This document shows positions 23,396 through 35,245 of a stretch of 64,000 bases of DNA, in pieces (within the stretch, counting starts at the first letter, position 1; the number at the start of each line of letters is the position of its first letter). The DNA lies in NCBI GenBank assembly GCA_034401135.1, contig JAWZSP010000001.1:6572001-6636000 (forward strand), given 5' to 3'. Made by a program: the position numbers and the translations under genes. Origin of the DNA: Volutella citrinella (taxonomy: Eukaryota; Ascomycota; Sordariomycetes; Hypocreales; Nectriaceae). Under the pieces are notes generated by a model. It saw nothing but the letters and a program-made list of their open reading frames with translations. It did no database searches and was not told the DNA's origin.

Positions 23396-23916
23396 AGCTC
23401 GGGCCAGGCTCTGTGGATTTCGGGGCTGTTGGTTCTACTAAGACATTTCTCTGCAGAAGTCCTGAAAACGGCTCGGCCAAAGCAATGCCCTTTGGAGTTA
23501 GAGAGGGTCCAGTTACAGTATTGGACGGATTATCTGATTGCGGCCGCAGGTGGTCGACCTTGCTGGCCCGTGTGACGGGTGTGAGCTTACCTATGATATC
23601 AAATAGTTATTATAGGAGTATGATGACCTGAGTATGGGTACTCATAACGACCGATTGGAGATTGGTCCATTTGCAGTTGTGTCTGTGTATTGAAATATCT
23701 CTAGACTACGAGTTGATAGGGTCTACAACTCATGTTGCACGTGTTGGTTCTTAAGTTAACTTCGCTCAAATTGAGAAATACAGTGATGAGACGCATTACT
23801 GAGATAGGCAAGTGAAGCTAGTGCAGTGCGCGGACATGTTGATTGTTATTTGCTTCCGGTAGACTGGTACTATCGTATTATGACTCTCACTAACAGAGTA
23901 CGGAGAAAAGGCCGGA

Positions 23917-24768
23917 TTATTTCTTATCCAACTCCTCTCTCTTGATGTTTTCTTTCTCATCCATCTGGATATGCTCGCCGGCATCCTGGCTGCATGTAAA
24001 GTCGGCCTTCTGAGTTGCGATGTTTGCGGGAAAGGAAACATGTTCCTGAACCCACTTCCAGGTACCGTTGATCTTGTGCAAGAAGCCAGTGTATCGGAAT
24101 TTAAAATCGAAGTCATGGCCGTCGGCGCTTGTGCCAAAGTAGTGCTTAGAAAGTTATTGTTTAGTCCGGGCACAATTAGCACGTCCAAAGTTCTGCCATC
24201 GCCTACCTGCTCCATATTGCAGTATCCCCAAACTGGGGATGTCGCAATAATCTCCATATCTTTGAATCCAATAGTGGACTTTGCAAAGTAGGCTTTATCA
24301 AATTAGCAGTTTGAGGATGTTGTGGGCGGAAGGAGAACCTCAGCTCACGTCCAATGTGATAGAAATGTTTCTCGAACTTGCCACCTAAAAGGCGTAAGCA
24401 TTATGAATGTGACAAGGGCTGTAGACATACTCACGAGGAATAAAGCCCATTAAATCGTAATACAAAACGTTGGGGCAGTCATAGAACTGTGCTCCCTCCT
24501 CGGGATTGGTCCTGAATCGGTTGTCATTGAACTCTTGCCATCGAGCGTAGTGATCAAAGATCTCCTCCTCTTCCTTCTTCAGCTCCGGGTCATGAAACGG
24601 ACTCAGTGGGTAGCCGAGTGTGGCGTGAAGATTATCAAGTGTGGTCAGGTCACCCTTTCAGCACAATTTACCGTCAGTTGCCATCTGTTTGTTTCGCCCT
24701 TTGAGACATGGACTTACCAGATAGTGCCATGATGACTTTCCCTTTGGGGCTTGAGTAGCAGCGCCCAT
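23917..24768 (-). CDS. SnoaL-like / NTF2-fold protein
   Basis: 206-residue protein in five exons: 24768-24718, 24654-24435, 24384-24349, 24292-24207 and 24144-23917. The junctions use standard GT-AG signals and keep the frame. Fold clues are an N-terminal helix pair, YYDLMGFIP, the strand FKDMEIIATSPVWGYCNMEQHYFG and the closing strands FKFRYTGFLHKINGTWKWVQEHVSFP, the order of the NTF2/SnoaL cone. SnoaL-like fungal proteins include cyclases, isomerases and dehydratases on polyketide or terpenoid intermediates. A longer upstream reading is open, but the ATG at 24768 fits the splice phase and domain start. It lies between two FAD monooxygenases, so it probably acts on the same compound. The reaction is not readable. 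Confidence 0.7.
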
Positions 24769-25595
24769 GATTACGACTGAGAACTGATTCTCCTCTCGAA
24801 TCGGCAAACTGAAAGGAGACAATTGAAAGAAATCTTCATACCCCACTGAGATGCAGCCCTTCTTTATGCCCATTTCCATGAGGGGAGTAGCTGATTGTTA
24901 GTGGGTTCCCCGCACACCTCGGCGAATCGGCCTCGTGCACATCCGGAGGCCGAGTTCCGGGTCTTGGTGAGCCGAATAGCATGCTAAAAGTGCTAGAGAG
25001 TCGGCAATAAATGTATCTGGATTCAAGTCGATGACATAAGCTGTGATGATGACAATGAGGCCACCACCACCCACAACAGGACATCAAGGCCCCAAAGCAA
25101 ATGGTTCAACCCTGCCAGTGTGGTGGTAGGTGTTACAGTTCTCTTTGAATGAGTACTGGCCAGTTTCAGCTAATTTCTCTTTATCCGGAGCGCTGTGTAT
25201 CCCGGAGACCGATTGGCCCGGACTAGAATCCATCCCTACTCCGGGTGGTGGACACACATTCTGCATAACTTAGCAGACTACCGGACGAGACAAGGTAAAA
25301 TGGAGTTGGCTAGTTATTTCCATTTCATCCCGGTAATTTCGGCCTTTCGTAGCTATCTCATTGTCGTCTGTACCGATATGGTGGCGTCTAGGTACACGAT
25401 TCTCTCACTCAGTCTGCGTTCTCTGTTTCGGAGAGGATGTCGCGTTTGGAGGCGTTTTAAGTTACACCCCTTGTGTAACTGGGAAGCAACGTTGGGTCTT
25501 TGTATGAACAGTGCATGGGGTCATCTTTGACAGTGACTAGCCTACAGGAATACAGTCGCTAGTAGCTCGACTAACCAACATAGATACAGCTCCTT
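24769..25595. promoter_or_regulatory. Promoter region of the SnoaL-like gene
   Basis: 827 bases without a convincing gene. It lacks CGGNCCG but holds CGGAGGCCG at 24943 and CGGAGACCG at 25203, i.e. inverted CGG triplets with three bases between. Confidence 0.4.
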
Positions 25596-27162
25596 TCACC
25601 TGTTGGCAACCCTGTAGAAGTGCTCCTTGGCTTGCTCCTTCTCCAGAGCCATCATCATCTTAACCGTCCAATCCTCATGCACATGGCCTTCGGGGAGGTT
25701 AGTGGACTTGAAGGGCTCTCCCGTTTTCACACTCTTGAGAACATCTGCCAATCTATCCTTCACGTAGGCCGCAGCATCAAAGTTGTATAGCCAAAGGGGT
25801 TGTGGCATCTTGAGGAAAGACGGGTCAGCCTTGACAGCCTCCCAATCGGTCTGGTGCCAGCGGTGGCGCGTCTCCCAGCCCATACGCTGCGTCAAGCTGG
25901 TTCTTTCGAATCTAGAATAAAGAATTTAGCCCGACAAGATCAATTGAAAGAAAGAACGCCCTTTTTCGCCTACCGAAGCTTCTCAAAGGCCTGAAATGCA
26001 GTTGGAATCTGACCCCGGTCCAGCTCAGAGGTCAAGACACCAAGGGTGGCAGCATCTTCAAATGCTTGAGCGGCTCCCTGGCCCGAGGTTGGCAGGTGGG
26101 GGTGAGCTGCATCCCCGACGAGCACGATGCGACCTTTCGAGGATACCCATTGACGGATAGGGTCGCGCCAAAGCAGCTGCCAGTCAATGAGCTTCTCGCG
26201 GGGAATGGCCTTGATGGCTGCCACGAGCACTGGGTCCCACCCATGAACAACCTCAAGTAGGTCATCAATGTCACCGGGGTTAGACCAAGACTCCTCGACC
26301 TCGTGCTCATCCTGTAATACAGTCAACCCGAGCCCGCCATCACAATTCCATTCTTCTCTAGGCTCACCTTGTGGGTACAGAAGATGACAGCTTGCTTCAC
26401 AGCCGCCGTGATGACCAATATTGCGTGCGTGTCTGGGCCCAACCACACCCGGAAGACGTCCTCCTTGACCTCAGTTAAATGCTTAGTGAGTGGGTCATTG
26501 GCGAAACGCTCAAGCGGGAAGCAGGTACGGTAAACTGCAAAGCCGCTGGTGCGGGGATGCTGATGGATGCCAATGACATGCTTCCGCGCCGTGCTGTGGA
26601 CGCCGTCAGCTGCAATAACAGCGTCCGCCTGGATGCGCTCTCCGTTGACCTCGACTCCTGCATAGTCGTCTTCTTCAAAATACTGCTTGACTCTGGCGCC
26701 GTATCGGATCTTGATGCCCAGCGAGTTGACGTACTCAAGGATCAAGCGCTGTAGGGCGCCTCGGTTGGAGTAGAGAACAGGGAAGCCGTCAAAGTCAGTA
26801 GGCAACGGGGCATTAAGAAGAGCGTTTCCGTCCCTGTCGCACATTTCCAAGACACGAGGCTGCCCAGACACCTTCAGCTCCTCCTCAAGAACTTTGCCCC
26901 AGTTTGACATGACACGAGTAGCATTGGAGCCCAGTTGGATGATGTCCCCTGAATCCTATTAGCACAACTGACAAGTATCCAAGTACTGTACTAGTACGCC
27001 ACGCATACCTTGGGTTGTCAATTCCTTCGCTGCTTCAAGAATCTCGACCTCGTACCCGCTCCTCGTCAGCTCAATGGCCGTCGCCAGGCCTCCATAGCCA
27101 GCGCCAACCACTAAAATCTTCCCCTTGGGCGCGCCATTGCGGCTAGTAGGCTGAGTGGACAT
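25596..27162 (-). CDS. FAD-dependent monooxygenase, salicylate hydroxylase type
   Basis: Group A FAD hydroxylase of 462 residues. Exons 27162-27009, 26948-26368, 26311-25974 and 25911-25596 join in frame. The dinucleotide-binding loop is ILVVGAGYGGLATAIELTRSG (about residues 15-35), the DG motif is VIAADGVHSTARKHVIG, and the second FAD motif is GRIVLVGDAAHPHLPTSGQG with the helix QAFEDA. The C-terminal helical region with DWTVKMMMALEKEQAKEHFY is typical of 6-hydroxynicotinate/salicylate-type enzymes. It would add OH, possibly with decarboxylation, to an aromatic or heterocyclic acid, or epoxidise an alkene as in meroterpenoid clusters. One CGGCCCG lies 159 bases upstream. It sits back to back in tandem with the cluster regulator. 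Confidence 0.85.
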
Positions 27163-27320
27163 GTTTCACTGGATGTATGAGGTGCAATGCCAAGTGGATA
27201 TTGATGAGATAATAGACACTCCTTCTCAAAATAGCGGCATGGGCGATACTTCAAGTCTTGGGATCCATCTAGCTTAGAAGGGCTACTTGGCTACTGACCC
27301 AAGCATCGGCACTCCATGCT

Positions 27321-27327
27321 CGGCCCG
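27321..27327. promoter_or_regulatory. CGGCCCG box before the FAD monooxygenase
   Basis: Single CGGNCCG palindrome within the 470-base interval 27163-27632; nothing else is recognised in that interval. Confidence 0.4.
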
Positions 27328-27632
27328 GGCGCACCTTTTTTCAAACCTGACGAGCTACCTTCGGATCGGCGTTCCCCGGTTGATAACTCTACACCATTTC
27401 AGTGCTCGGACTCCGGCTATTTCGCCCCGTGTGTGACTTGCCGGATGCTGATGCAATTCTCGGCCCTACGGTAAGTTTGGGACCCTCTCGGGCGTACCCG
27501 AATGCAATCATACGATAAATTTGAGTACAAGAGTTACATAAAGCCGAAGGATTAAAGCTTTATTCTCTACGAGCGTTGTTTATCATCAATGCTGGTTGCT
27601 AACTCAAATGACCACCCGATGGCATTTCCAAG

Positions 27633-30456
27633 TCAAAACTGCGTAAAGAAGTCAAATGAGCCATTAAAAGAAGGGGTGGGAAGAAGTGTGCTGCAGTGTT
27701 CCAGATCCGTATCAAGCAAAGAAAATGTCTGATATGAAGTGTCAGTCTCCAACGAGGCAGCAGGGGAAGTAGGGTCGTACGTCCAGGGGATCCGCCGCCA
27801 CAAGTCCCAATGATGTCGTGTCATGGGGCATTGTGACAGTGGTACAGAGCAGAGCTTCATGTGAAGCTTCGGCAGCCATCTTTTTGTCTTGCATGACTTG
27901 CCGTGCTAATGCTAACAAGTCCCGAACAAAGGGAAACGAGAGTTCCGATCCTGTGCTGAACTCGAGGCGATGGAAGTGCGCAACTCCGAGCTCAAACAGC
28001 GAGATATCGGACTGGACGCTGGCGCCATCTGGGTTCTGAATGATGTGGAGAAACAGATTGATAATGGCGTACAACGGACCATGGAATCCCACAATGGTAT
28101 AAATTAGCGGGTTTGCGTTTCATACAGGACAGTGTGTACCTACAGAATTGGTGTCGTCGCATCCACGCGGACAAACTGGGTGGCCAAGATTGCGTTCCTG
28201 GCCGTTTTGACCACAACCTCGGTGGACTCTTGGACCTGATGGCGTAAATTTGCATGACTGGCGAGGTCCAGGACACGCTGCGACCATGGATATGTGAGTG
28301 GCGTATGGATGTCAAGGACAATTAGGTAGTAAGACATTCGGAGATAGATTGCGTCAGGCAAGTCCAGGTTGGCTCCTGGCTCGCACGGATCTAATGGTGA
28401 GTCGAGGTCAACAAGACGCTCAAGATAGTCTCGCAATGTTGCAAGGTCATCTAATAGCTCCGTCACCGTAGTTGCCAGCAGCTCGGCTGGTTTGGGCTTC
28501 GTCTCTACCCGCGTCAGCTTTCTTGAAACTAACGAGGCCATCTGGGCAAGTCTAATGAGAGCATCTGCGAAACTTGGAACTGTTGAGACGGTTGTGCAGT
28601 CAGTAGCATGGCAGCTGATTTCGTCATCACTCATCATCTGGGGTCGTTCCACTGTCAGCCCTCGAGTTTGACCCCTTGGAGCGAATCTACTTACCGAAGG
28701 CCGCCCTGATCGTGCGGAACAATTCTTCTCAAGACAATAGGCTGCCCAAAACATACGATTTCGGAGTCTCTGTTCGTCATCGCTCATGTTCCATGATGGC
28801 ACAGCTTGGCGATGAAGCCCTTTGGAGCATGCAAGTCGTAGGACGACCGTAGAGAGCATGTATTCGAGACAGGGATTTCCAATGCACTCTGAGAAATATC
28901 CCTGTACAAGTTTAATTATGTCCATCTTGGAGTATGTAATCCAGGGCTTTTACCATGATGATGAGTGCTTGTACAGCTATTAATGATGTTTGAAAGTACA
29001 GCAACTCAGTGTGGACAGACATGCTCCTTGAGAAGAACGACCAGGCCGTTTGAAAGGCATGATTGAAAGGAGACTTTTTGGACAGTGCTATCCGGGAACC
29101 AGTCGCATATACGGCGTTTCTCAGGGCATACCATGCGGCGTCATCATTGCCGTTGGGGTTCTTCAGGTGCGCATCGAGGCGATCCTCAAACCAACCACGG
29201 TCGAGAATGTTGAAAGCGCCTTCGCGAGCGGTTCGGAAATAGGCTTTTCTGTCTGTTGGCAATCGCTTCGGGGCACTCATGCTGAGTCGGAGGAGTTCTT
29301 ACCAGCGACATATTTCCGCGCCAACTCAGGACTCGGCTCAGCGGCTTGCGCATCAGCGGCGTTTCGGTGTATTTTTAATCGCCGTGTAATGTCTTTTGTG
29401 AGAACAGCAGCTGAATGTTCAAATTTCCGACTACCTGTTTGGTGTGAAACCCACTGGATTCCGGACTTTGAACATATTGACAAGAACGATCTTGGACCTG
29501 GAAAGTTCAGAATCAGACAAGGTGTGTGAAATGAAGGGACTGACCATGGTATTCTCCATTGGACTGATAAAGCGTCAGCACAATTCATAGGTCAACTATC
29601 GTGATGAACAAAGACACAGGAACTCACCAAACTAGCATTATAAACACTGTTTACCTCGGGTGATTGGCTCTCAACGTTTATTGTGTTTGATGAAGCTTCA
29701 ATAATTTTCATGGCTGACACCTCGTGGACCAGGTCAACACCCAACGCTAGATTTGGAGAAGTCACGTATGTAGTTGTCAATGATTGCCCCGTGTAGTCGA
29801 CCTCGGCCCAGTGGGAAGATGACATGGAACTGGTGGAGCTGGTTGATACCTCGCAATTGGGTTCTCCCCGCTGTTGAGGCTCTGCTTCCTCGAGCGCCGG
29901 ATCGATGACAAGGTTATCATGCCGCTCCGTGTCGTGGGTCTGGGAAGGAAGAGCCTCATTATGGCCGTGCAAACTGCCGGGTTGAATCGAAATACTCTCA
30001 TCAAGAACCACTGCCCCGTTATGGTGAGCAGGGCTGTGATGTAACTCAGAGAACCCCTGAGGAGGAAGCTTACTCGATGGAGCCTGGGCTCCGATTGTGA
30101 TGGAATCCTTTGGTTCGCTCTGCTCAGGGAGCAGAGCGTCGATAGCAAACGGATTCGTTCCAGCGGCCAGCAGTGCTTCAACCCGCGCCAACCTCTCCGC
30201 CATCTCCTTGGAAGCCTCGGCTCTTTTCTTACGCACGCGTCCTCGCGTAGCAAACTGACATGACTCGTCATGGTCGACGCAGTTTCGACATGGCTGCTTG
30301 CCATCACCTAGACAAGCCGAATTAGTCATTATGCAACACTGGCAAGCTTGAGGTGGCGGGAGACATACAGCGGACTTTTTTGGTCCGGCAGTAATTGCAA
30401 GCAATGAGCCGCCGGGCTCGGACGGGCCGCCGGGCTTCCGTGTCTGGGTCGGTCAT
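27633..30456 (-). CDS. Zn(II)2Cys6 transcription factor, probable cluster regulator
   Basis: Nuclear regulator of about 796 residues in nine exons: 30456-30369, 30307-29628, 29563-29545, 29497-29303, 29252-28954, 28901-28695, 28637-28144, 28093-27781 and 27728-27633. The zinc cluster is split by the first intron: CNYCRTKKVR then CDGKQPCRNCVDHDESC, followed by basic RGRVRKKR and a heptad helix. The homology domain begins YHGPRSFLSICSKSGIQWVS and includes AAYCLEKNC and FHGPLYAIINLFLHIIQNPDG. The intron at 28094-28143 has a good donor but no AG near its 3' end; the frame needs it to end in CAT. Either a rare acceptor is used or the gene is damaged. Three 11-base-spaced CGGGCCG boxes lie 760 bases upstream. 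Confidence 0.8.
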
Positions 30457-31214
30457 GGTTTCTCTGCACAAGGTGGTATCTGCCCACGCACGCAGCTCGG
30501 CTGGGCACTCCGCAAGTTATTTAGGATGGCCCAGAGAATATGAATGATGGTGAAGAGCAGTCCCGTCTCCAGGTTCCCAGAAGAGCAATCATAGATACAG
30601 GATCGGCGATGCGTCGGCACCGAACTACCCGACACAGATTAGTGGTATATAGCAATGCGGGGTACATTGCATAGCTTATGCCAACCCTGGCTGATGCCAA
30701 AGGTGCAGATGCGGGGGGATGATGCCCGAGGTCGAAATTCGAGCCATAAGGAGGAGGAGAATGGTCAGCCCACCCGTTGGACACGGCTCCCCCGGATTTT
30801 GACTTTGATACTAGTCTCGCAGAGGTGGCATTGAGGAGCGGAAACCAAACCATTGGAAATAGTTGACACCTCTATGTTTACATTCGCGAAGTAGCATCGG
30901 ATCTGATATCCAATGTAAACAGAGGGGGTTTCTATCATAATGTATCAACACTAATAAGTACCTGTTTTATTTTTATGCAGCACAGTTATGATGACTACAC
31001 TTCTACTTGGACAGTTTCATCGGCGCCATGTGCTCGGTCTGTAATGTACTCGATTTGTCGTCTTCCAAGGACTCGCCCATAGACCCATGGATGCATTCCG
31101 CTGCGTAGTCCTTCACGGCCAGTCACAGAGCTTAAATATTGAACCGAGGCGCAAGCATTGCAACTGTCCATTCATGCCTTGATCCATGCCTCTCGCTGGC
31201 TAGTACTCTGTTGC

Positions 31215-31243
31215 CGGGCCGGGTTCGGGCCGGGCTCGGGCCG
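31215..31243. repeat. Three CGGGCCG boxes at 11-base spacing
   Basis: CGGGCCG at 31215, 31226 and 31237, one per DNA turn, upstream of the Zn2Cys6 gene. The rest of the 1.07-kb interval 30457-31529 has only short frames without features. Confidence 0.55.
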
Positions 31244-31529
31244 GATGGTTTGCCATTCCCCGATGCAAGCAGGACTGCGGCACAGCACAGCTCCGCAAGG
31301 ATCAGCCCAATAAGTAACATCGCCGGAACAGTCGGTTGGGTTGATTCCAAACGCCGGATTGCCAGAAGAGACCCCTTGTCGAGCTGGCGTCTATGGTACG
31401 ACCCTGAAGCCTCCAGGTCGGCCCTGAATGCCACGCGTTGAACTGCCAGTGGAAATACCCAGATGCCTGATGAGAATCAGCAACGAGGTGTAGAGTCAAT
31501 GACCCAGCTGTACTGAAGCTGCCCAGGAG

Positions 31530-32255
31530 CTAGAACAGCCGCTCAGTCTCAGTCCACACGTCGTCTGCGAGGCAGTACCAAACGCCGTTGATAGTAGCTG
31601 CAACAAAGAAAGCTGATATGACGCTGGCAAATCCAATCTCGGCAGCTAGGATCTTCTGTCTCCAAACTGATAAACCCGCTCGTGAGATGAAGTTGATCAA
31701 AATGCTCGCTTGCTCGAGAGCAAAGAAGGGAAGCGACATCATCAAGGCTCCAAACCAAAAATTGGAATAAGGCATCCCGTAGAACAGATACTCGTCTTTC
31801 TGGTGATATTTGTAGATGTGGGCCACGTATGTATTGGTGCATTCGAACGCGGGCGTGCCGATGGCGCCTAGCAGCACAACCATGGCGTATGTCGGGTAGT
31901 ATCCGAACTGCTGGTAGAGAGCTTTGCGGTGGTCGTCGAGGAGGACCAAAGGGATACCAAAGAAGAAGGCATAGAATAGAACCATAGCCAGCGCGGCTTT
32001 CTCGCCCGCCATGGTCCATGCCGTGATGAACCGTTCGTCTGTAGTGAGCCGGAAGTAATACTTGCTGTCGAATATCCATTCCATGACGCCACCACCCACT
32101 GACGAGGCCAGATAGACACCATAATAGACAGGGTTTCGGGAACGCCAGACGTAGAACATTCCAAATGCCAAGAGGAGTAAGGATACCGCCTCGTAGAGTC
32201 TTACGACCTCGAGGAGGGCAACCTCTTCGGATAACGCCTTGTGACTCGTATTCAT
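31530..32255 (-). CDS. Unrecognised polytopic membrane protein, possible cyclase-like role
   Basis: Intronless 241-residue integral membrane protein with six or seven helices, for example LYEAVSLLLLAFGMFYVW, GVYLASSVGGGVMEWIF, AALAMVLFYAFFFGIPLVLL, AMVVLLGAIGTPAFECTN, FWFGALMMSLPFFALEQ and FASVISAFFVAATINGVWYC. Acidic residues lie in or next to helices: the Glu of GVMEWIFD, of AGEKAAL and of PAFECTN. I do not recognise the family. Size and topology resemble the Pyr4-type membrane terpene cyclases, but the sequence itself is not convincingly Pyr4. It is divergent from the P450, and their shared promoter has three CGGNCCG boxes, which ties it to the oxidoreductase cluster. Alternatives are a carrier or an isomerase/hydratase of carotenoid-enzyme type. 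Confidence 0.7.
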   Translation of the reverse strand: MNTSHKALSEEVALLEVVRLYEAVSLLLLAFGMFYVWRSRNPVYYGVYLASSVGGGVMEWIFDSKYYFRLTTDERFITAWTMAGEKAALAMVLFYAFFFGIPLVLLDDHRKALYQQFGYYPTYAMVVLLGAIGTPAFECTNTYVAHIYKYHQKDEYLFYGMPYSNFWFGALMMSLPFFALEQASILINFISRAGLSVWRQKILAAEIGFASVISAFFVAATINGVWYCLADDVWTETERLF

Positions 32256-32802
32256 CCTGACCTAGTCCTCTGCAACTGTCTGTAAACAAGTGTTGTAATG
32301 AGGCGTTGGAAGGGCTAGAGGAATGGCAATGGATGTAAACTGAGGCAAAAAGATTGCTGCAGGACCTATCGCGCTGCCTTTAATATAGTGATCGTATTAT
32401 GCGCTGATACCTCGGCCCGATAAAATTGAGATGACAAGGCCACCGGAGCCCCAGCAGAGATCGGATTGTTTTACGCCGCTTCAAAGATTGTGTTTGTAAT
32501 CGCAATCATATGGTCATTCGTGCCAAGCCACGATAGAGTCTTCCTTCAGCCTAGTCTTGAAATTTAATTGCACAGAAACCACGGATCGGAAGCGGCATCA
32601 CATGGATGAACGGGCCTCCGTAACGGAACCCTCATGGCATCGCAGGCCGGGCTTTTTGCCGGACCGAACTCCGGACCGGCTGCCATCCCTCTACTATCAA
32701 TACTGGCGCCGAATCAATCCAGCAATTCAAGCAAATAAAGTCAAGGGCGGTGGAAACACCGCACTCTACTCACAATACCATTTCTGGGCTCGCAACTCAA
32801 CC
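32256..32802. promoter_or_regulatory. Divergent promoter of membrane protein and P450
   Basis: Contains CGGCCCG at 32413 and CGGACCG at 32660 and 32672, the last two in a near-direct repeat (CCGGACCGAACT then CCGGACCGG). A bidirectional arrangement implies joint control. Confidence 0.5.
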
Positions 32803-35028
32803 ATGACAGCCCTGATTCTGATCTCAGCTTGTGCCGTTGCCCTCTGCGGCATGGTGCTGGCAGCGTACTTCCGCGGGTATGGCATGAGGCCCAAGACCTA
32901 TCCCCCTGGTATGTGGTGTCCAGTGGGATGCAGGAGAATGGTACTGACACGTCTATCCTCTCGGCAACAGGTCCACCGACTCTGCCAATCATTGGAAACC
33001 TGCACCAACTGCCCATGACTAACCTGCACATTAAGCTGCAAGAGTGGGCGAAGCAATGTAAGAATCACAAGCTTGAGTGTATCCGTGCGTGTGCTGATAT
33101 CGTTGCCTGTAGATGGTCCAATTATTTCACTGAAGCTGGGCACCCAGGATATGATCGTGGTTACGTCGGATAGGATTGTGAGAGATTTAGTCGATAAACG
33201 GAGCGCACTCTATTCTGGCCGCATGGACGTCTTTATACGGGAGTTTGGTGACGATCTCAACATTCTTATGAAGGAGTATGTTGGACGCATCGAACCCACC
33301 TCGCCATGCCATACCATGCTAATCTAGATCACAGCAATGACGATCTCTGGCGAAGACAGAGAAAGATGTATCATCTCAGGCTCAATGTCAATGTCGCCAA
33401 TAGATACATTCCGTACCAGGTATTGGCCTTGCCCGTTCGAAGCGAGTACGCCGACAGACTAACGCGTACAAAGGAATTCGAGGTGATGCAGCTTCTACAT
33501 GACATCTCGCAATCGCCCGAGAGCTATCAGTACCATGTGAAGCGATTCACCACGAGTCTTGCATCCACCATCGTCTACGGCTGGAGAACCACTTCGGTTG
33601 ACCTTCCTCACGTCAAGAAGCTTTTCGAGGTGGGTTTTGCAATCTGGCGCAGTCACCTCATGGTTAATTTTGCATAGTGGATCGAAGGCTATTCAGTTGC
33701 CGCCGGACGACTTCAAATCATGGACTGGTGGCCTCAACTTCGCGTCATCTTCAGGAACCTGCCGTCCTGGATCTCTGGCATCAGCGCAGAAATAGAGAGA
33801 TTGAAGAATCTTGAAGAGGACTTGTGGATGGAGCTGCTTGAAGAGTCAAAGCAGAGCGTGGCTAACGGGTCTCAGAGAGCTAGTATGTCATGCGTCTCTC
33901 CGAGTCTGGATGGCTCTTCCCGATACTAACAATGCTAGGCTTCTGTACCGATATGATTCTCAACAACGGCGAGAAATCGGCCGACTACTTGAGTGATAGA
34001 CAGATGGCCGCGAACGCGGGACACGGGTTCGCCGGGGCAACGTAAGAATTCTGCTGTGGATGGTGTATTTTGGAGACTGATTCAACACAGGGACACTTCT
34101 CTAAACACATTGTTGGGTTTCATTAAGGTAAGACAATTCATCCTACTGCTGGATTCAATGTTTACTCTTCTCGGCAGGCAATGATGTTGTTCCCGGAAGT
34201 GCAGGCAAAGGCACAGCAGGAGATTGACAGTACAATTGGGCCCGACCGGCTTCCGACCTGGGAGGATTGGGACCGCCTCCCGTATATCCGATACACGATG
34301 AAGGAGACTCTCCGGTGTAAAAGCCTCCTATTTTCTATCACCAATAGCAGAACTAACTGTGATAGGGATGCCGTCAACAATCCTTGGTGGAATGCCGCAC
34401 AAGCTGTCTAGAACAGACTACTATAAGGGCTACACACTGCCAGAGAATGCCGGCGTAATGATCAATGTGAGCCATGCGTTTGTGAAAAAGGAAGAGGAGC
34501 TACCTAACATGTTCATAATAGGTGTGGGGCATTAACAATGACGAAAACAGGGCCAGAAACCCACGGGAATTCGACCCTATGCGCCATGAAGGCGATAATC
34601 TATCGACAGGCGAGTCAGCCGCGGTCGCAGATGCAAGCAAGCGAGATCACTTTACTTTTGGAGCCGGCCGCCGTATTTGTCCTGGTGTTCATGTTGCCGA
34701 ACGGTCTCTATTCATCACCATGTCCAGGCTTCTATGGGCGTTCAATTTCCGTCGGTCTGTGGATGGCAACGGAAACCCTGTACCCATTGATCGCGATGCT
34801 GTGACACCAGGTTTCATCGTCTCTCCAGTCCCCTTCCCGTAAGTCCCGTAAGTCTATTCGTATTGAGGAGCTATTAATGAATGTTTCAGATGTAACATCA
34901 GCGTTCGGGATGAGAAGCGAGCAGCCATCATTGAGAAAGAATGGGCCGAGTGTCTTAAGTATCTGAACCCGGATGGGAACTATACCGAAGAATTCTATGT
35001 AGAAAACTTTGGTCAGTCAAGCTCTTAG
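32803..35028 (+). CDS. Cytochrome P450
   Basis: Microsomal P450 of 545 residues in twelve exons (32803-32908, 32971-33057, 33113-33275, 33335-33419, 33474-33629, 33678-33882, 33939-34041, 34091-34127, 34178-34316, 34366-34466, 34522-34838, 34890-35028). An N-terminal anchor (ALILISACAVALCGMVLAAYF) is followed by a Pro-rich hinge PPGPPTLPIIGN. The I-helix has GFAGATDTSLNTLLGF, the K-helix KETLR then WMPSTILGG, and the heme loop FGAGRRICPGVHVAERS with the Cys ligand. The overall layout resembles fungal E-class CYPs such as CYP620/CYP65-like, but no family is asserted. It should hydroxylate or oxidatively rearrange the cluster compound. Every deduced junction keeps the frame, so it looks intact. 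Confidence 0.9.
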
Positions 35029-35220
35029 GTGTCTCAGGGCATAATGAACAATAAGCTCGGGACCCTGGCTCGCTTTATAATCGGGTCTTTGGGAGTAGTA
35101 TTAAGAGTGCTAGTAGATCTTGGCTCTATACTTGGCATTTGTGAGTATGTAAATTTGAACAATATTGGAAACTTGAGTTTTCGGGAAACCGGGCTGATCA
35201 AACATCCGTCGCTCATTGCC

Positions 35221-35245
35221 CGGGCCGGAATAGAGTACCGGACCG
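35221..35245. promoter_or_regulatory. Two CGGNCCG boxes before the SDR gene
   Basis: CGGGCCG at 35221 and CGGACCG at 35239 (within CCGGACCGAGG, like the copy at 32660), about 175-200 bases upstream of the start at 35419. Confidence 0.5.

Noticed and set aside
27633..27860. Frameshift near the 3' end of the cluster regulator
   Set aside because: A good 52-base GTACGA...TATCAG intron at 27729-27780 joins the two frames, so no lesion is needed there.
31530..32255. Naming the membrane protein a Pyr4-family terpene cyclase
   Set aside because: Topology and size fit, but the sequence motifs I know for that family are not visible, so only a cyclase-like role is suggested.
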